DNA of 64,000 bases, from contig OZ234499.1 in the NCBI GenBank assembly GCA_965153455.1, positions 12,954,271 through 13,018,270 on the forward strand, given 5' to 3'. The translations under genes and the position numbers were made by a program. A model generated the notes under the pieces. That model ran no database searches. It had not been told where the DNA came from and was given only the letters and a program-made list of their open reading frames with translations. Source of the DNA: Sphagnum compactum. Its lineage: Eukaryota; Bryophyta; Sphagnopsida; Sphagnales. Below, piece by piece: positions 21,793 to 34,694 of the stretch. The first letter of the stretch is position 1. Each line of letters opens with the position of its first letter.

Positions 21793-22127
21793 ATCTCCAA
21801 AGTTCATCCATTTCCCTTGGGACTGGAAAAGGATGGATGGGTTTGTTAATCCAAACATCTCCATCTCCAAAATTCATCCATTTTCCCTGCAGATTCAAAA
21901 ATGGGTGGGTTTATCCATCCAAACATCTCCATCTCCAAAATTCATCCATTTTCCCTGCAGTTTCCAAAATGGGTGGGTTTATCCATCCAAACACCTCCAT
22001 CTCCAAAGTTCATCCATTTTCCCTGCAGATTGAAAAATGGGTGGGTTTATCCATCCAAACATCTCCATCTCCAAATTCATCCATTTACCCTGTAGTTTCA
22101 AAAATGGGTGGGTTTATCCATCCAAAC
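21793..22127. repeat. 68-bp minisatellite upstream of the HD-Zip gene
   Basis: About five copies are marked by ATGGGTGGGTTTATCCATCC at about 21900, 21969, 22037 and 22104, with a divergent first copy at about 21832. Period 68, 68 and 67 bp. Because the gene is on the minus strand, the array sits roughly 0.7-1 kb upstream of its start codon. Confidence 0.93.
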
Positions 22128-22129
22128 AT

Positions 22130-25100
22130 GACTTTTGTAGATGACTATAGTTACAACTCTTGGTTGAGAAAGAGAATATATATCTTGAACATTGGTTTAA
22201 TATTCAAAACATTCACAAATTTGCCTATGAAACTTACATTTTAAGGTCGACTTCTTGGTTTTAAATGATTTGGTTTTCATTTTAATTCCCATACAATACA
22301 AAGCTTGTTAAGGTTCCTCCACATTGGTTGAAAGGCAAAAGCAATAAATACTTTGCTTGAGAACTAAAAATATATATTTAAAGATGTCACTCTTACAATA
22401 TTTGTAGGAATCGATGAGACAACAAAAATCTTCTTTTTTTCCATACCAAAATCTTATTACAAATAAGATAACAATAAAAATGAGTTTTTTTCTTTACCTA
22501 CTTTAATGTAAAAATATTAATTGATTAAAACATTTTTAATGGAATCATGTTTAGTCATTTTGGATTGTCACATGTTGCATTAGCAAATTTCATAATCATA
22601 TTTATAATTTGATTTTCAAGGTTTCAAGGGAATTTTTTAGGTGGAATTTGATCCTAATCTTTTTTTTAATTCCCAAGAAATCCAACCATGTGGCATCCAA
22701 CAATCATAACCATGTGTTGTACATCATTGTATTCATGTGTCATTCATTTCATAAAAAATATTCATGCATACAATTATGTGTACACATACACAATTACACA
22801 CATCTATACATATCCACTTGCCCAAATTTGAACCCACAATTTTGTGAAATGTCAGCATCTTAACCATTAAGTCATACAAGTTTTTTTTCACATATTAAGG
22901 CAAATTTTAACTTCAACATGTCCAATAATAAAAACATGTATGAAATCCCCACTTTGACATGCAATATTTTTATCAATTTTTATTCAAATGGAACAAAAAA
23001 ATGCATGGTTTTGAAGTTTATTTCAAGATCTATTCGTAAAATCATTTTAATTTTAAAATATTCATAATAAGGTGCCATAAAATGTTATTGGAAGTACTAT
23101 ATTTTGAGCAAATAATATCACAAATTTATAGACTTCATGGGTTTGTTTCAAATCTGTGCAAAATTTGTTATTTCATGGGTTCGGATCGTTTAAACACAAA
23201 TGTCATGCATTATTTAAACACATTTGTGTGTAAACAACATGTATATCTACATACAATATCCATGTCTTAACAATACAAACAGGCATATGACATTCGTGTT
23301 TAAACAATGCACATGACATCAATGTTCAAACAATACAAGTATGTGAATGACATTTATGTCTATTCCATACAAACCTATGAAAAGCAAATTTTGCATGACT
23401 ATTATTGCCAAATCGTGAGCCATGAAATTTGTGATGAACATTTATTATTTTGACAATTTTTAACTACTAAACTATTTTTTAAGGGTGGTTCAATTCAATG
23501 TGAAGTCAAAACTTTCATTAAAGTTTTGACAAATTTATTTTGGTTATATATGATGAAACCATGCCAAATTTAATATTAAAAAAACACCCAAAAAAGGGAA
23601 AGAAAAATAAACAAGTAGGTCTGCCATGAGAGGCTATGTCTTGAAAATTAGGTATTACATGTAATGTTTTACTATGAACTCAAGTTATGTTGGATGAAAG
23701 TTTATTGGCTTTATGAAAGACCATGAATTATTTTTTCGCATTTGTACTAAGAAATGAAGTTATCTAACCGTCTTAAAATTTGTTGTGAATTTTCAGAAAT
23801 TGAAACCATAGTTCCATTGTGTTTTCTTTAACCATACAAATGAATATTAAGTTTGTAGTAATTATATTGTTTAAGAAAATCCAAGTTTTTCAAACTTGGA
23901 TAATGTAAATAATTTTTAGTAATGTGCATGAAGTATTTCGATGTTTAGAATAAACATCAATATTGAATGTATATAATTTACATGGAAAGACTTTTATTTT
24001 TAGTTTCATTTTCATTTTGAAGTTTGAAAATTTGGCAATTATTATATTTGTTTTTGTCACATTTTGGGTTTAGGTTTTCCATGAAAGGTGTTTTGTTATG
24101 GTGTTTGATGGGTGTACATGTGGATAAAAAAATTGTCCAAATTTTTTTTGTCTTGTTATTGATATTTATGACTTTTTTTACACATGGTCCATGAAAAAAA
24201 TGTAAAAATACAAATTCAAGCCACAAGGTGCCAACATTTTGGAGTAATTAATTAGCTAGAAAATGCAACATTTACATGCATATTTCACAAAGGCTACACT
24301 TTAAATAAATGGAAACATTAATGGTTTTTTGTTATACATTGGAAATGTATTTAGTAATTTGAATGCAATACAAATCGATTTGTGAAAATCTGACAAATAT
24401 ATTTTTGTTACACTAAATTTGCATTCATTTCTAGGGACATAATTGAAATTTAGCTTTTTGTGGTGTTTTCACTAAATTGTGATTTTAATTGGAAGTTACC
24501 CATGAGATATAATAGTTCTTGTTTTTTTTTTTGCTTGGTTATTATCTTTTAGAATGTCAACATTAAAATCTTCCATAATGATGATTGGACATTGTTCAAG
24601 ATATTGTTGAATTATAGTTTGAAGATTGTTAGGAATGTACAAATTGAACATGAATGAACGTTATACACACATACAATATGTATTATTTTTCATGTATTAA
24701 TATTAAATGTTGTTGCTATATATTCTTAACCATCGCTAGTTATCATATTGAAGGAATCTAAATGCATGTGTATGTCATACATCATCATTAACCCATGACC
24801 ATCCTAGATTGAAATATATGAATATTTCGATGAATTTATAAATTTGTGCACATTTGTTGATGCATGGTGTATTCTTGTTTTTATAAAACATAAGATAAGA
24901 AACATTTGAAGGTTATAATCATGATTGATGTCTTCGTATTGTTGGTGTAAAGAAGTTGTATTTGAGGCTTGTATAATTACATGAAAATTATGTAAGTTTT
25001 TTAATCAAATAATTAATGGTATCCAAGTTGCAATTGTTTTCAATCTATTCATTTTTGTATATACTCTTGGATCCACATAGAAATTTTCATGTTGGAGAGG

Positions 25101-25270
25101 AGCTAACAAAAATTGTTTTTTTTTGTTTAAATGTAGGATAATGTTGTATATGTTAACCCATTTTTTTTATGTTAGTGGGATTGAAAACCAATTCATCTAA
25201 TGATAATCCATAAGAACAATGAATAGTTTTTGTTCTTGCAAGTTGAATTGGAAATTGAATATTTGTTATG
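22130..25270. other. AT-rich intergenic DNA
   Basis: No gene recognised. From about 23170 to 23370 there are diverged units of roughly 36 bp with GACATTCGTGTTTAAACAATG-like sequence (AAACAATAC, ATGACAT). The part nearest 25270 may be the 3' portion of the neighbouring Helitron, but I found no convincing terminus. Confidence 0.5.
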
Positions 25271-25278
25271 ATAAATGA

Positions 25279-26345
25279 TTAGGCTTTACTAACTTTCATA
25301 TCTTTGATGATGGGTTCAATTAGTGTCCATTTTAATTCAATGTTATTATCATAATAATGACTATTTTTTTCTTTTATTAGTGTTCCAATTTTAAAATTCT
25401 GGAACATTATCCATATAATGGTTTTTTCACAATATATTGTTGATGCTTTAAAAATGTCATTAACTCCATTCACAAAACCATCAGATGTTGCATAGTTACC
25501 AACACATAATTCAACCAACATATATTTTTAAATATGAATTGTAGAATGCAAACCCACAGTTTTACTTGGATTATTTGAGAGTTTGTAAGATGGTGGGCAT
25601 GATTGTTGGTTGATATCCGTTGTTTTGAAAATAAACATGGGAGCTAATGTGTTCATGAACACATTTTCATTGTATTTTTGCACAATTTTATTTGTATAAA
25701 ATAAATACATAATAACAAAATTGTTGGGTGGTTGTCGATTACAAATTGAATTTATAAATTGAATATCCTTTGTGTTTTTTGTTGTAATACGAAATTTGTT
25801 CAAAGTTTGTATAAAGACCATATCAATTTGCCACATAACTTTATTTAGTTCATAAAATTAGACATATGTTTGCCAAAATTTGTTACTAACACATTAACAT
25901 TATCTTTGATATTTTGAAAGATCCAACTATCTTTCGCATGGGTGTTTAATAGAAATCACTTGTCATGATAACACCAACACCACCAAAATTTTTGTTTTGA
26001 ATGTGTTTCATGGATCTTAACCTATTATTTATAACATTAAACATTCTAGCACCAAGAAATGATATTTCATCTATAACAACAAGTTGTAATTGTTCATATT
26101 GACATGTAAGCCTATTTACTGAATCTGATAAGTTTGGTAAACTAAATAAGGATTGTTGGACATGTATGTTTAATGCTCAATGTGTTGTTAAATTGTTAAT
26201 ATTGAAAACAATTACACCTATTGATGCCATAAGTAAAGCCTTGATTTTTGTTAAGTCAAAAGACATATCTTTATTTTATAATCGTAATAATCCTTGAATT
26301 ATGATTTTTAATGTAAAATTTTTACTAGTTCCAACACCCCTTGTC
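25279..26345 (-). pseudogene. Helitron helicase domain (Pif1/SF1B), decayed
   Basis: Motif I is a damaged Walker A (GVGTSKNFTLKIII, near 26330; the usual Gly-Lys-Thr is altered). Motif II is well preserved, VVIDEISFLGARMFNVI (IDEIS codons 26074-26060), followed by GGVGVIMTSDFY with a stop where Gln is expected in the GDFxQxP motif. Further downstream come FRITTKNTKDIQFINSIC and LFYTNKIVQKYN, and finally the C-terminal CVGNYATSDGFVNGVNDIFK, matching the end of Pif1-like helicases. Frames change several times. The intact protein would unwind DNA during rolling-circle transposition. Confidence 0.85.
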
Positions 26346-26762
26346 AAAAATAAACATATCAGTGTATCAGGGTACAATTATTTTTTATGCATAACATCAT
26401 CAAAAATTAATCTTTGTTCTTCACTTAATTGTTTAAGTAAACTATGGTATTCAAGTTCTTCCATCATCATGGAATATGATGATTTTGTGAAATTTTCATC
26501 TTCTAAAAATTGTGATTTTTAATTTGATCCATTACATGATTGAATGACAAAATCAGATTATAAATCACAGTGTTCAATATTGATAATGTTTGCTACAAGA
26601 ATTATAGTTTACTTCATTATCTATATTGTTAGTTGAACAAAATAGTTTTGATTTTGAATCTATTGAATCATCCATTTATTTTGTATTTGGACATGGCATT
26701 TGGTAGTTGAAAATAGATTTAATCTTAGAAATTTCATCAAATTGTTGATAATATGCATCATG

Positions 26763-26954
26763 TCAAGTTACATTAGTTCCAAGTTGTGAATTTTTTGAAT
26801 TTTGAAATGGTGAATACAATAAAACTTGTTCTCTCGACCAATTTTCAATATCTTTATATTTAATATAATGTACAAACCTAATAATTTTGGGTTTGCGATG
26901 TTTTAAAATGTTATTAAAAATGTTATAAACAAAATTAAATTCTACTAATGACAA
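26763..26954 (-). pseudogene. Helitron Rep-helicase connector fragment
   Basis: The reading KPKIIRFVHYIKYKDIENWS followed by REQVLLYSPFQNS corresponds to the conserved segment between the Rep and helicase domains of plant Helitrons (normally ending in a PWRNE-like motif). Open for 63 codons between stops. Confidence 0.65.
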
Positions 26955-27457
26955 TTATTCATATTGACTAAGACAATTAATATATTTGCTTTTGATTGAT
27001 GAACACATTATATTAGTTGAATTTGGTTCCAATTCATTTAATGCAACTTGTGATTTTAACACAAAAGCCCATTTTTCAAAAGGACGTGTATTTATGAATT
27101 AAAATGTTCAAAATGAATGATATAATGGTAAGAAAAACACAAGGTAAGCAGCAAGTTGAACAACCATATGTTGGGCATTAAAAAAAAACATTACCTAACT
27201 TTTGAATTGTTGAATTTGCATTTATATTATTTGTGATGCATTTTTTTATGATAGAATATAGTTCTGATGTTATTGATTTATCTATTTTTATCATATATGA
27301 TGTGCAATATGTTGCAGCTACATATGAGTCCAAGATAAATTGAATATTTGTATTTACAAACCATAAATGAGCAGCACATATACTAAATGCATTAGTTTTA
27401 TGTTTTTAGATGTTTGTTTTAAGAAAATGTGTGGTTTTGTTAATTTACTTCTCAAAC

Positions 27458-28140
27458 TTAATATATATGTATTTTCATCAAGGTTAAAGAATGTAGATAT
27501 TTAGAAAATGGTATATCATCATTTTCTTTTAAATCTTTTAAAGATCTAAATATTTTGCTTGCTAGTGTATGGAAATATTGTTGTGAAAATGGATAAATCT
27601 CATTTATTTGAAGAGGTTCTAAAATTTTTGTTTCACACATAGGAAGCAAAGGGTAACAAAATCTATAAACAACATGGTTTTTTTCCTTTACATGTACGTG
27701 TGTGTTGAGATTATTGTGCATTTTGTAATGGGTTTGGTAATAATGATATATCACAAGAAATATACATGTCTACAAATCATTCAATTTCTTCATTTGTGTG
27801 CCCATACATAGGTGCATTTTTTATCCATAAAAGTCCATGGTCATGTCCGCTCCCATGATTTTGGAATCAATGACAAAAAAAATTCAAAAATATACCCCAA
27901 AAAAGTTTGATTTTTTGCGATAAGTTTGCGAGAACAAAATATTCTATGATCATAATATCTTGCACATGTGATAGGGTCAATTCGAATCAATTCTGTTATA
28001 TGAACAGATTGGAAGTCTTCTATTTTATTTAGGAGATTTAATTTTGAAGCATGTAATGTGTGTAAAGCTTTAATGAGAGGATCCCATAATCTTTCAATAG
28101 ATGTAAAAGTGACAATGAAAGTTGGAAGACCAAGTTATCG
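27458..28140 (-). pseudogene. Helitron Rep (HUH endonuclease) domain, frameshifted
   Basis: From about 28125 the minus strand reads LPTFIVTFTSIERLWDPLIK, then IRIDPITCARYYDHRIFCSR, typical of plant Helitron Rep. In a neighbouring frame NHGSGHDHGLLWIKN contains the metal-binding HUH motif (HDH codons at 27845-27837). The last part, ORF 27754-27458, carries HYYQTHYKMHNN, VVYRFCYPLLPMCETKILEP, matching the Cys/His-rich region after the HUH site. In an intact element this enzyme nicks and joins DNA. At least two frameshifts separate these pieces. Confidence 0.85.
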
Positions 28141-28612
28141 AATCATTACAAATAATTTTTCTGTAACCTTTCAAAATAATTAAGTGAATTACACAAACCT
28201 TCCAAATCATGATAACCTAAATATGATTTGAAGATATTATTTAAATTTGGTTTATTTTGTACTTAATAAGCTTTTAAAGTTTTACCACATAATTTCCCTT
28301 TTCGTATTCGCATCCAACCAAAACTTATGACTATTTAGATGGAAACTTTAGTAACTAAAAAAAAAAGGTTAAAAAGATTTGTTGAAAAATCCCCAAATTT
28401 ATGAAATAATTCCCATTGAACTATTTGTTGATATGAAAAGCCTTCAAAAATTTGTCGAAGTTGCCCATAGAACAATGTTGGAAAATTTAATTCCTTTGAA
28501 TGTTTTTAAAAAATAATCCTAAAAGGTGAATTTTTTTATTTGGGCAATAAAATATATAACATTTTCATAATCCATTATTTTTTAGCATCTAAAAAATAAT
28601 GTATCATTGAAT

Positions 28613-28828
28613 CTATTGGTGTACTTGATGTATTTCTTCATTGTCAAAATCAGATTTATCAAATGATGCATTATTATAAGTAAGAATTTGGGATTCTAAA
28701 TTCAAATGCAAAGCAAAAAAACTTGCCCATTGATGATGAATGGTAACATTCAAATCTTTGTATGATGGTGTTTCAATTAAATCTCGTAAAGCAACCATCA
28801 CCATATTTGGATGAACATTTTTTAACAT
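28613..28828 (-). pseudogene. Helitron N-terminal region fragment
   Basis: Seventy-one codons with HPNMVMVALRDLIETPSYKD and LESQILTYNNASFDKSDFDN. It resembles the region upstream of Rep in Helitron proteins, and its position in the element agrees. The exact role of this region is not known to me. Confidence 0.5.
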
Positions 28829-29999
28829 ATAAGGTGATTTTTATTCAAGATGTAACTTTAAAAACACACTTAATATTGCACCATCATGTGGTAAATGTGA
28901 TAATATTGGTTAAGTTTGATCCACATTTGCAAGGACATTAATAACACTACCGTGCATCTTATATTGCCCATACCTTTAGAGTTTATAAATTTGAACAAAA
29001 GTAAGACATGGTGAAATAAGATGTTATTTTAATTGTGTTAATTTTTGGACTAATGGAATGATTTTATTTCTAAACAAATTATTTGGTACTTGATATAAGG
29101 TGGTTTATTTTCATTAATACACATGTAAACAATTTATACATATGTATGATGTTGAACTAGGTTTCATTTGAATTTGAAAATACATAGAAAATTGTTTTGA
29201 CAATTGATTTGAAAAACATTTAAATTATTTTTAAAAACATAACATGTCATAAGTAAAACATGGAATTATGGGAACATCTTGGATTTGTCTATTATAAATG
29301 TCAATGTATATTAAATCATATGTATTTTCCTTTATATCAATATTTTATTTTATTGAACATCATGTTTTGTAAGAAGTTGTTGTGTGGGAATTAACTCTTT
29401 ATTTTTTTCTAAATTGCATTGAACATATGACAATTGAACTTTGTCATTTATGAAAGATTCTTGTGATCTTTAATATGTATATATTTCATATGATTCATAA
29501 TTTTGATCTAGTTCTTTTAATATTTGGAAACATGTTCATGAATTTAAATGCTTTAATGTAATAATTTAAGGTTTGGACAAACCTCTAATAATTCAAAAAT
29601 ATTGTTTTGATAAAATCCCAATCAAAACATTCTTTTTTTTTGTGCTACATGAGGTCAACAATTAGATGGGAACATTCCATTTTTATTTTGGGATTTTTTA
29701 AATTTTTGGTGGGGGAAATTGAAGTGAATGGAACTGACAAAATCTCATTGATACGAACATTTGTTTTGTTTTTAAAAAAAAATTGTAAGTATTAAATACG
29801 AATTTTAATTTTTTTAGTAATATTTGTATTACATGAAATGTTGAACAATGAAACAACATATTCCAATGGTGAATCCCAATTATCTTTCAAAATGTCCATT
29901 AATGCAAAATTAAATTCTTCATTCCAATAAGAACATGTAATTAATTTCAATAATTGAATAAGAGGTTGCACCACTAATTTCAAAAAAGATGGAAAATTT

Positions 30000-30545
30000 T
30001 CTAAATCTATGGTAATTTTGGGATCATTAATTTAAAAAGTAGGCAAAGACCTAAATAAATTATTATCATATTGAATTGGTTCAAAATGTTAAGAACTATG
30101 CACTATATGTAAAGGGTTAAATTGAAAATCCATGTCACATCAAGACATAATGCGTTTTGATATTTTATTCCAAATGTAAATTGGCCTTTAAATATTTAGC
30201 TATCCGAAATATTGTAGTGAAATCTCCCCACAAACCTCCCATACTAGCACTTCATGCCATTTTTCTCACATCTTGATGTTCATTTGTGACCATGCTTTAA
30301 TGTAAATCAAACAAAAAACTTGGATTTAATTATCAAATACAATAGTGTTGGGTTTTTTTAATATTTTCTATATTCAATAATAAATATTGATTTAAATGTG
30401 CCATGTTATTTTGTGTCAATTTAAGAGATGATAAATGATTATCCAATAAATAAGATATAGAATCAAAAAGACAATTGCCTAATTCATATTTGTATGTTGA
30501 AACTAGATGAAAGCCATCTGAATGCAATACATGTTCAAACATGAT
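30000..30545 (-). pseudogene. OTU-like cysteine protease domain of the Helitron
   Basis: The ORF at 30542-30333 has YELGNCLFDSISYLL, matching the OTU motif with the catalytic Cys (GNC). The minus strand near 30240-30185 gives GGLWGDFTTIFRIAKYLKAN, the second conserved OTU block with the WGD motif. Further on, HFEPIQYDNNLF is readable near 30090-30055. Stops and shifts break the frame. OTU domains are known in some plant Helitron proteins. Confidence 0.7.
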
Positions 30546-30604
30546 GAATCAACAAGATTTAATAAAGGTGTTTCCATTGTTATGAACTTCAATTTAATGA
30601 ATAT

Positions 30605-31180
30605 CTACATAAACATGCATTGAAAAATTGTTTTCATTGCAAAATTCCTTATATTGAAAAAATATTTGCTTTGAAAAAATATTTATATCGCAAAATCATT
30701 TGCGTTGAAAAGTTATTTTCATTGAAAAATTTGTTTACATTAAAAAAATATTTTCATTAAAAAACCTACTCGCATTGAAAAATTATTTTCATTTTAAAAA
30801 CTACTTCCATTAAAAATTACTTTCATTCAAAAAAACCACTTCCATTGAAAGATTGTTTTCATTGAAAAAATTGTTCGTATCGAAAAATTGCTTTCATTGA
30901 AAAACTTACTTCTATTGAAAAATCGCTTTGATTGAAAAAATTGCTTCCATTCAAAATTTGTTTTCATTGAAAAATTCCTTTTATTGAAAAAATTGCTTCT
31001 ATTAAAAAATTGTTTTCATTGAAAAAACTATTTTCATTGAAAAAATTGCTTTTGTTGAAAAACTACTTTCATTGAAAAAATTGCTTCCATTGGAAAATTA
31101 TTTTCATTGAAAAAATTATTTCAATTAAAAGATTGATTTCATTGAAAAAACCACTTCCATTGAAAAACTACTTCACATAT
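30605..31180. repeat. degenerate short tandem repeat, roughly 20-mer
   Basis: More than 20 units vary around TTTTCATTGAAAAAATTGCT, for almost 600 bp. Unit length drifts between about 18 and 24 bp. It sits immediately upstream of the OTU end of the Helitron fossil. Confidence 0.9.
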
Positions 31181-31405
31181 AAAATGTTGCATTTAAAATT
31201 GTTTTCGGCACTTGATGTAAATTAATGTATGGGAACTTTCCTTTTTCTCTAGAAAATAACTATGAAACTCATTATATAATAAGGGCTATTTAAATCAAAA
31301 TTTTGATATAAGGAGTTTCCACATATATAGATGATTCGTATACTAAAGGTAACTATAAAAAAGTCACATTTAAACTATCAACAACCTTAATGTGTAAGAG
31401 GGTTT

Positions 31406-31897
31406 TTATTTAGAAATTAATTTTGATTCATCAAAATCAAGCTTGTGTTTCACACTATGCTTGACAATATCATTAGGAATAGTTGCCAAAGGAGCAACTA
31501 AATCTTCGTCTTTCAAATTCCGCTTGTGGAATAAATTGTTGGATGTCTTCTTTGAAGCCAACGAAGGGACATGTGGTAAACAATTAAAATTTACCTTGAA
31601 TGTGAATTGAATGAGGAGTTGAATTTGTTTTGGATGAGCCAAATCCAATAATTCAGATTATGTCATATGCACAATTGCTTCAAGTCATTTGCTTTCAATA
31701 CTCAAGAATATAGGTTCATCCTTAGTTGCAATGGAACCATGAAGAAAACCTAATTTTTGAACCATTGATTTTGAATGATAAACGTTATAATGAACACCAC
31801 ATGTTGGAAAAATGATGACATTTGTTACATGACAATTTGCACATACTTTTTGAAATGGAGGTGCAATAGGGCTAGCTATGGACAACACCCCAATCAC
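31406..31897 (-). other. two small open frames, possibly Helitron-associated
   Basis: ORFs 31897-31685 and 31648-31406 are open for 70 and 80 codons. The first has two CxxC-like pairs (CANCHVTN and ...CGVHYN), suggesting a decayed zinc-binding segment. I do not recognise the family. They are on the same strand as, and upstream of, the Helitron remnant. Confidence 0.3.
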
Positions 31898-31999
31898 CTA
31901 GGAAAAAAAAACATTATGTTAAAACAAAAAGGTAAATGAAAAGGAACATAAACATAGGGAAAATGTGGAAAAAAGGTAGATCAATCATGAAAGATTTCA

Positions 32000-32530
32000 G
32001 GAGACCTATCAGCCACCAAGTCATTTTATTTTTTTCATTTGGAGATTTGACAACCACCAAGTCATTTCAACGGTAGACTGCTAGGGACCACCTAGTGGCC
32101 AGCATGTTGTTTTTGTTTTTTTTTTTCACTTAAAGACCTAACGGCCACCAAGTCATTTTGACGATGGATTACTAAGGACCACTTGGTGGCCACTAGGTCA
32201 TTTTGTTTTTCTTTCACTTGGAAACTTGGCGGTCACTAGGTTGTTTCAACGTTGGACGACTAGGGACCATTTGGTGGCCACTAGGTCATTTTGACCTTGA
32301 ATTGTGAAGGACCACCTGGTGGCCACCAAGTGTTTTTTTTTTTTTTTTTTCCTGCATGCAAACCACCTAGTGGCCATTAAGTGGTCTTGACTCTAGACTA
32401 CTAATGACCACCTAGTGGCCACTAGGTGGTTTTGATCTTGGACTGCCAAAGGGACTACTAGGAAGCACCTAATGGCCACCAAGTGGTTTTCATCTTGGAG
32501 TACTACGGACCGCTTGAAGTACTACCTTAG
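32000..32530. repeat. minisatellite whose unit is a palindrome
   Basis: About nine diverged units of around 60 bp centre on CCACCTAGTGGCCACTAGGT-like sequence. The copy at 32408-32429 is a perfect 22-bp palindrome, while others (for example near 32199, 32266 and 32313) differ at a few positions. Spacers share TTTTGACCTTGGACTACTA-like sequence. Confidence 0.85.
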
Positions 32531-33814
32531 ATAATTAGGTGAACACCCAATTTTTTTCAATGTTAGAAAAGAACATTTTGAAAATTTATTTTTCACTACA
32601 TTATTTTTGTATTTTTCATTATATTTTTATTATAATTGATCATGAAATGAACATTAGGTTTTGTTTGATGTTTTATGTGTAAATTTTGAAAGAAACATTG
32701 AATGATGTAAAGGAACTTGGAAAGGAATTTACCTCTTTGAATGCAGATCGAACACTTGATAATTTGTTGTGCAATTGTAGAAGGCGAGCTTAAGTAGTTT
32801 CGTCATCAACCTTTGTTAAAATTGTGTAATGTTGTGCCCTCAATATCAATCTCCTTTTGATGTTGTTCTCACATTCTCGATTAAAACCATAGCACATTGG
32901 CTTCCATTGTACGCTTTAAGAAGTTGTTCATTTTATGTTCTGAAATTATTACCAAAAACAATAACATCTTGGTCAAATTCATCTTCTCTGTCTACAATCA
33001 ACAATTGTTTTTCACCTCTGCTATCCCCTACTCCCCTTACACCAATGACAATGATAACAATGGTAACAGACCTCCAACTCTAAATAAAACTTCTGAATTT
33101 TTTAATGGAATCCATGTGGAAAAACATGGGAACTCAGGTTAGAATGTAGGAATTGATGACACAATGGTTGTCGACTCAATTATAATGACAACATGCATGT
33201 CACCTTTCTCAAAACCCCTTTTGAATTAATTCAATGCCAAAATTTTCCACCCTCACAAACATGCCGTTCTTGAAATGTTGTTCATGCATTTCTACATGAG
33301 GTGATTTCACCCTCAAAATGATTATGGTCAAAATTGCCATATCCAACAAATCACAATTCAAATATGCATAACTTGGAATTTCCATGCTCCTATTTGTAAT
33401 TCGACCAAAGGTGCCATACCTATTAAACACCTTTGACTCAAATGCAAGATCTCTAATTTCAAAATCCAAATCATCCATTACAATAATTAATCTACCTTCT
33501 TTCACTAGAACAATAGCCATTGTGCAAAAAACAAAACTAACCAAAATGAATTTGACAACAAACAAGTGAAATAACATTTAGCAAAACCAACAATTGCAAA
33601 AACACACTTGGGAAAACATACACTTGCAGAAACACAAACTTGCAAAGGAAACAAAAAAAAAAATCAACAAATGGTGAAAGTTTAAACCAAACACATTATT
33701 ATCGTTGTGAAAAAAGAAAGACAACAAACATACACTGTTATATTTAAAGACCTAACTTAAACCCTAAACGTAACTTTAAAGTTAACCCTAAACCTTTTTC
33801 TACTTTATATTGAC

Positions 33815-34080
33815 TTTAAATAATTTTGACTATGGTTGATTTCAACTTAACAATAAAGGATTGTATCCATGGTTTAGCAACTAAAATATGGTCTAATAAT
33901 GAACAAGATGTCAATAGCTTTGGCATTGTATAAATTTTAGTTATTGACTTTCAAAAACTTTGACTATGGTAGATATCTACCATTAACCATGGATATTAAT
34001 GAGCCATGGTTTGGCAACTAAATTGTGGTCTAATAATGAACAAGACGTCAATACCCTTGGCATCTTATGAATTTTAATTA
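33815..34080. repeat. 134-bp tandem duplication
   Basis: GACTATGGTTGAT (33828) and GACTATGGTAGAT (33962) each precede a shared stretch containing ATGGTCTAATAATGAACAAGA or TGTGGTCTAATAATGAACAA. Two diverged copies. Confidence 0.85.
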
Positions 34081-34465
34081 TGCACCTCATGCTTACACCC
34101 AAACCTTAAATATTTTAATTTAGATTTGAAAGATATTATAAACCTTAATTGTTTTTCCACTATTTAACCATTATTTTCATTTTCACTCAAATTTAGTTTT
34201 ATTATTTGTTAAACATCAACTTTTTTTATCTAAAAATAATTAGACACACAAAATGTCAAAACAAATAATTTTCCCCTTTTCTAGTTAAATGTATTAAAGG
34301 TTTTGTTTTAAACTATATATATGTTAAAACTTTAAAATTAAATTTTTGTGTTGAAATTTTCCATTCCCAAAAAATATACATTAATTTTTTAAAAATATTT
34401 TCTTAAGAAAAAACCTTCATTAAATCACTATATCACGAAAGAAAAAAAAGACAAAAACAAAATAT

Positions 34466-34619
34466 CACTACAACAAAAGGTGTCCCTATATGCCAAGTGA
34501 TTTCACTCAATTTTGAGTGAATTCACTGGTTATAATGAACGAGGACCAATGAAGAAGCAGTGAATTCATTGGTCTAGTGAACGGGGACTAGTGAACTGCA
34601 CCCACATTTTGTAATAGTG
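34466..34619. mobile_element. CACTA-type MITE, copy 1 (154 bp)
   Basis: Starts CACTACAACAAAAGGTGTCC and ends CACATTTTGTAATAGTG, so the termini are CACTA...TAGTG inverted. It is flanked on both sides by TAT, a perfect 3-bp target-site duplication as made by CACTA transposases. Non-coding. Confidence 0.85.
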
Positions 34620-34694
34620 TATACCCACCCCCTTTCTCCAACCACCCCATTCCACACCACCAAAAGAATAATTCCTTGGAAAATTAAAAAAATC

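Larger units (their letters stand above)
25279..30545 (-). mobile_element. decayed autonomous Helitron with OTU, Rep and Pif1-like helicase
   Basis: In minus-strand order there are an OTU-like cysteine-protease segment (about 30.5-30.0 kb), a linker segment (28.8 kb), the HUH Rep endonuclease (28.1-27.4 kb), the Rep-helicase connector (26.9 kb) and a Pif1-type helicase (26.35-25.28 kb). This is the domain order of plant RepHel Helitrons with an OTU. Many frameshifts and stops make it non-functional. The upstream ORFs to 31897 may belong to it. No 5'-TC or hairpin-CTRR terminus was identified. Confidence 0.85.

Noticed and set aside
21617-22244. Long overlapping open frames rich in Pro/Ser/His
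   Set aside because: They are translations of the 68-bp minisatellite; three frames repeat the same peptide pattern.
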